Source: Omphalotus guepiniiformis
Lineage: Eukaryota; Basidiomycota; Agaricomycetes; Agaricales; Omphalotaceae
DNA: 64,000 bases
Assembly (NCBI GenBank): GCA_028554645.1
Contig: JAQOOI010000070.1
Span: 1,178,001-1,242,000 of the forward strand
Direction: 5' to 3'
The notes under the pieces are model-generated. The model saw only the letters and a list, made by a program, of their open reading frames with translations. It ran no database searches and was not told the DNA's origin. Positions 59,347 through 64,000 of this stretch are shown here, in pieces. Each line of letters starts with the position of its first letter. Position 1 is the first letter of the stretch. The position numbers and the translations under genes are program-made.

Positions 59347-60414
59347 CTTGAATAGAAAAAAGTTGATTGGGATGATTGGTTGGAGGGTTTGGGTTATTTG
59401 AAAGCGGTGAAGCTTGTAAAAACGAATGTGAGTATCAAAGTGAGCGTGAGGGTCTGTTTTAGAAAAACAGAACAAGTCTTTGCGCTATATAAGCGGGAAG
59501 GAGATGGTTGTCGTTTGAGAGCAAAGATGTAAGGAGAATGTCAATCAATTCCGCTATTTGTACATGATATGACACGTGGTATTCCAGGCACACCACCTAT
59601 TTTTATTTTTGAGTATGTTTTTTCTATACCGTTAGCTTCGGTATATCCATCTCTAGCCAGTCTCTAGCAATATCAAAGCAAATGATATATTTCTAATGTC
59701 CGCACAAGTCAATTCTGTTTGTTTCTAAGGGAATAAACTCGACATTGAGACTTTGAGTACAAAATTCTGGGTGTTTTTTTGGTCACTTGCTTGAATGCAT
59801 TGGGAGATCTGTCACGGTTGCCGGACAAGAAACATGGTTGCTGCCATTGATGATTGCATGGATTAATTTCTGACCGCCTGAATGCCAGCGTCCTTCAAGC
59901 TTCAAGTTGCATCCACACCGAGCTCATACCTACCTACATGCTCCTGATACTTATTTTGAGTCTTGACCAAAGCGAGGCTGGAGCAATTGTTCTTGGCTCG
60001 ATAGTCGCTGTCTAAAATTAAACAAATGGCGTCAGAACGGACAGGCGCGCAAAGTCACCCTGGGGCCTGGACATCCTTACGTGCTTGTAAAAATAGAAAA
60101 CTCTCGAAATCAGACTCTTACTATCTTCAATGTTAAAAGCCTTCCAACTGAACGTACAGTGTTGAATAGTGTGGAAATAGGATTCCGCAGGAACAGACAG
60201 GGGATCTGGATCACTCAGGGGGTGTGCCCAGAGTTTGCAGCCTAATTCTTCTTTGTTGCTCTCTTCAAGTGAGTCAAGATCAGTCCTCAGGATGATTAGC
60301 AGGATGAGTTCTCGAATACGCATAGTAATAAGCATAAGAATGTAGGAAGGTAGTGCAGCATAGGGGAAAGTACCTCACGTGTCACGGTAATGTATTTCTC
60401 ATTCTGCCACCATC
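59347..60414. other. Intergenic
   Basis: 1.07 kb. It holds the promoters of the divergent Kre9-like gene and the gene at 60415. No gene or repeat recognised. Confidence 0.4.
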
Positions 60415-61312
60415 ATGGTCAAGAAACTCAGCGCCACCGACAAAGCCTTGGCTCAACAAACCGCTGAGAAATACTACGAATACGAGCGTCTTGCCACTGA
60501 ACAGGCCTCTATACTTCGAGCCTCAGACCAGAAAGCTTATGCCGACGCTTATAATACGTATGTTGCCCAATGCCAAGTTCGCGAAGGCTTCACTCCTCCA
60601 TCGAACGAGATTGATGATCACATTGCTATTGCTGAGCAGTCTGCGAGGATCCAGTGTAATTCTCTCCTTGAGTTCGTATTCATTCTGTTCGTCGGTTCTG
60701 GTAATCTAATTCCTTGAATGCACACAGCCATGTAACGGTTCTGAATGCCGCTATGTTTCTCATGCGATTATATTCTATGAAAGCGTGCGCGAAAAGCCTC
60801 GACATATTCTACGCTGCAATGAGTCTGCGGAACGAGATGGAGTGTGTGGTTCTCTACTCTAAATAATGACATACTAATTCCACTTTGCCAGGATCAACGA
60901 TCCTCTACCTCGCTCTCCGACTTCCGAGCATTTCACCGCTCCTTTGCCTCAGCATGCTACCACTTCTATCCCCTTTATTCCACCAAGTACGGATGTTCCT
61001 GCGACCTTGAACAACCTCGCTGCATCGTTCACCCTTGACTCCGTTGTTGACCTTCCGCGCAAGAAGATCTCCGCCACTGACATCCTCAAGTTTCGACGTA
61101 ACCCCGACGATCTTGTTGGCGAAACATTTGTCTTCATGGATGAGGACAGTGAATCGGCATTCATAGTTAGTACCATCCTGATGGTTGGGAAAGGGTCGAA
61201 TATGGAGAAGTTCTTTTATGTGCAGTTTGCCGACGAAAAGGACGCGAACTTTCCCCTTAAGAATGATCATTTCTTTGAGCTTTTGGCGATATCAGCGCAG
61301 GTTATCATGTAG
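60415..61312 (+). CDS. Hypothetical protein, 257 aa
   Basis: Three exons: 60415-60653, 60728-60841 and 60892-61312, all in phase. The N-terminal half is helical and charged (KLSATDKALAQQTAEKYYEY) and the second exon continues as a helix (VTVLNAAMFLMRLYSMKAC). A Pro/Thr-rich linker (TSIPFIPPSTDVPATL) follows. The C-terminal part looks globular, with DDLVGETFVFMDEDSESAF and FFYVQFADEKD strands. No signal peptide or membrane helix. No family recognised. The coding status is well supported by phase and composition. Confidence 0.7.
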
Positions 61313-61980
61313 ATCACATATGTTTATACGTATTCATTGATTTCGACCCTTCGACCTGCACCTTTGACTAGTCCTTTTTGGAGACTTGATCATGTCGAAA
61401 GGCCGGCCGTTCATAAATATATCCTGTTATCAATCCCGAGCAATTCGACGCGTCTTGTCCGCGACCCCTAGGACTAATCGGATTTTGGCTCGCTTTAGCC
61501 TGAGCTATGACTTGAGGCAGGATTAAGACTCCTTCAGATTATGTACACCAACTTCAAGTCAAGAGCGATGTAAAGAAAGCATATGGGTGGCCTCGATGAC
61601 TGAAGGAGCAAGGTGCTCAGAAGAAGACTCCTGACGATCATTACTTTTGCAGAGAAGACCGAGACCCTTCGTTGCTTGAGTCATTTTCCCATGGAACAAA
61701 GCTGGAATGTGACAGTGACCAATATATGATGTAACGTCACATGATATGATATCAACCTTGGCAGACGACCGTTGCGACGACATTGAACGAAAATAAATTC
61801 ACGATCAGCGCTTCAGCCTTTGCTCTCATTCCTCTCCAGTAAACGGCAAACCGCTCGGATAACTGCATGTTATCATATATTCCGCTTTGAACCTCGAAAA
61901 AAAAAACAAAAAGAAACATAACAGAAATCACCTACACTCGTTCCCATCCGCTCATTTTCAAATCCTCAAGCTCAAGCTCA
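61313..61980. other. Intergenic
   Basis: About 670 bases before the second Kre9-like gene. A poly-A run lies at about 61898. No gene seen. Confidence 0.4.
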
Positions 61981-63051
61981 ATGTACACTCTGAAAGCCCT
62001 GGCTTTGGCGTTCCTAGCGCTGGATGCTATCTCTGTGTCGCATGCTTCTGTATACGTGAGTCTAATCCCAATTCTGTCTAATTCTGTTGGGATTTCTTAT
62101 TGATTGTGTTACATTGTGTATATACGTAATACAACCTTCACAAGGATCTACATGTCATGGTGGTCAGCCTTGTACTATTCAGTGGTTAGACGATGGAAGG
62201 AGTCCTCTTCTTTCTGATATTGGCGTTTGTACTGTTGGACTGTACACGGGTAATCAGGTGTGTAGCGTTGGATATGGTCGTTCGTCCGCGTGTTTAACGT
62301 GTGTTGTGTTTTAGCAACTCGTGCAAAGCATTGAACCGGTGGATGTAAATGAATCACAGTCGATATCGTTCACGGTAAGTAAGCCTTTGGGGTTGTGTTA
62401 CCTTTATCAGCTTACGCTTACCCTTGTGTAGCCCATACCTGCGGCAGGATCTGATTCCAGCGACTAGTGAGTAATGTCCAACATATAACGTCGTTTTCAT
62501 GCTCATTCCACGATTTTAGCTATATCGCTCTTACCTCTACATCTCTGTCAGCCAATGGAACATCCTACACTAGTTTCTCGCCGTTCTTCCGGTAAGTACC
62601 TTACAACAAGGGTATTTTGTGACCGAGGTCTTATCTCATCTCATATCCTTGCAGACTCGATCAGATGTCAGGTTCCTTTGCATCTCCTCTCGCATCTGCC
62701 ACATCTTCAATACCCATACCATCATCTCTTACCGCCTCCGCATCATCTTCAGACGAAAGCGTTCTGCCTACCATCACTGTCGGGACGCTGGACACCTCAC
62801 TTCCACCTATCAGTACTTTATCCGCGACTTCTCCATCATCATCATCATCGTCATCTTCGTCAACGTCAACATCATCAGCTACGTCGAGGTTCTCCACTTC
62901 GGTATCGCCGTCGTCTACATCCCATTTGGCAAGCTCTACGACTGCGCCCGCATCTCAGTCGAATAACAGCATTTCCCGACGAAGTGGCTCTATACCCCTG
63001 CCTATACTAGGCGTCCTTTCCTTGATTTCTTTCTTGTCTTTTGTTTTGTGA
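61981..63051 (+). CDS. Kre9/KNH-like Ser-rich GPI-anchored protein, copy 2
   Basis: Proposed exons: 61981-62055, 62126-62257, 62315-62374, 62432-62466, 62520-62591 and 62655-63051, giving 256 residues. A signal peptide (LKALALAFLALDAISVSHA) precedes the Kre9/KNH domain: STCHGGQPCTIQWLDDG, VCTVGLYTGNQ, SIEPVDVNES and YYIALTSTS. A long Ser/Thr stretch (coded partly by a TCA/TCG run near 62825-62870) ends in a hydrophobic tail (LPILGVLSLISFLSFVL). The first intron has no AG at the position that keeps the family sequence; see findings. A second related gene lies 2.6 kb to the left on the other strand. Confidence 0.83.
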
Positions 63052-64000
63052 TTAGCTTAGTTTAGATTTAGCTTTAGCGCTTTAGCTTTTTGTTGCTTTC
63101 TTTGGTTTTTTTGGAGTGTCACCCTTTCTTTCTTTCTTTCCGCATTTTTTAAATAATTGTGGACGCTTTTATATATTTTGAAGCATATCTTTATTCGCAT
63201 TTGGGATACCTTGCACCCCCGCACCCCGCACGCACTCTGTATTCATATTCATAGTAATAGTAAGCTGAATGCTATATCTATGGGTTTTGCCTTGAAGTAT
63301 GATTACTGAAATAGGCTGTTTTTTAGTTTTTCGTTACATACATAATTATAGAGGGGATTGCCCCCGCTCAGTTCGATTATGATTATTTTGGTCACCTTTC
63401 TTTTTGCGTTCGGTGTTGAGAACCTTGTTCATAGTTCAAACGTTCACCAGCACCAATGGCACTTTGCGTCATAGCTCATGCATATGTGCTTTTCGTGTGG
63501 CTGCGATGAGAGTTCGGTAGCAGTGGAATGGAGGCGTTGTTGGCATTGGCGGAGCGGATACTGTCCCAGTGTGTATGAGACGTGCGTGGAAGGAGAGGAA
63601 GTCGATGAAGTACGCGATGCGGATAGTCCGCGGGAAAAAAGGGCATGACTAAGAGAAAGACCGTAAGATACATGATCAATTTACGTGCGCTGATTTTCAG
63701 CAACCACCGACAACTGCCTTCGGAAGTTCGGAGCAGGGATATCTACTCAACGCTTTCCCGCTATTCGCTCTGGTGATCTATGCATATGTGCCTAACATTT
63801 CTGGTGCTGGCAGTTCAACGCATATGGCTTGCCATCAAACTCGACATACACTCAATATTGGACCGCGCTGGTTTCGGTAACAAGCATCAATTTGAAGAGT
63901 CTTGGCTGTTCCGAATCTTCTACAGTTGTCAATATATCATATGCTACGAAAGCCTGGTGGGTTCCCATTCGGCTATCTCTGGCAAGTTGGGACGCTTAGA
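63052..64000. other. Right-end intergenic
   Basis: 949 bases with a short TTTC repeat near 63125 and AT-rich 3' flank. No gene recognised; any gene continuing past the right edge is not detectable. Confidence 0.4.

Noticed and set aside
62555..63010. 151-residue His/Leu/Pro-rich plus-strand ORF
   Set aside because: Alternative frame of the Ser-rich exon of the Kre9-like gene.
1..64000. CRISPR arrays, bacterial operons or viral genes
   Set aside because: No regularly spaced repeats, no polycistronic layout and no viral motifs were seen; the sequence is intron-rich fungal DNA.

Overview
The window reads as a gene-dense stretch of an Agaricomycete (mushroom-forming basidiomycete) nuclear genome. 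The evidence is short GT-AG introns (mostly 45-70 nt, several per gene), genes on both strands, and typical lineage families: a FunK1-like kinase, GH128 glucanases, a divergent G-alpha, Kre9/KNH-type GPI proteins and expanded P450s. Gene models were spliced by hand from conserved protein motifs and exon phase; no alignment could be run.

Layout. 0-6 kb: N-terminal part of a FunK1-like kinase, a small galactose-binding-like gene, a P450 on the minus strand and a tail-anchored hypothetical protein. 6.5-11.5 kb: a 1546-residue Zn2Cys6 transcription factor. 11.5-16.9 kb: a gene-poor block. 16.9-18.7 kb: a mitochondrial Obg GTPase. 19-24.7 kb: a tandem duplication carrying two GH128 genes; one copy holds a MITE-like insertion. 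25.5-32.2 kb: housekeeping genes (CHS7-type chaperone, SEC11, trifunctional FOL1, ribosomal protein S30). 33.2-45.1 kb: four same-strand P450 paralogs, with a tiny six-cysteine secreted protein between the first two. 45.3-48 kb: PPX1 and EMC2, divergent. 48.6-52.2 kb: a divergent G-alpha and an aquaglyceroporin. 54.2-58 kb: an APH-like kinase and a molybdopterin-binding-domain protein. 58.4-63.1 kb: two Kre9/KNH-like GPI proteins around an unrecognised gene.

How genes relate. The P450 array is the main accessory region. No backbone enzyme (PKS, NRPS, terpene synthase) lies inside the window, so a metabolite cluster is not shown. Several genes serve the cell wall and secretory route (CHS7 chaperone, SEC11, EMC2, GH128, Kre9/KNH), but they are scattered and not organised as a unit. 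The most distinctive signals are the cystine-knot-like peptide, the drifting splice sites and heme motif among the P450 paralogs, the MITE present in one of two duplicated units, and a G-alpha whose switch II catalytic glutamine is a cysteine.
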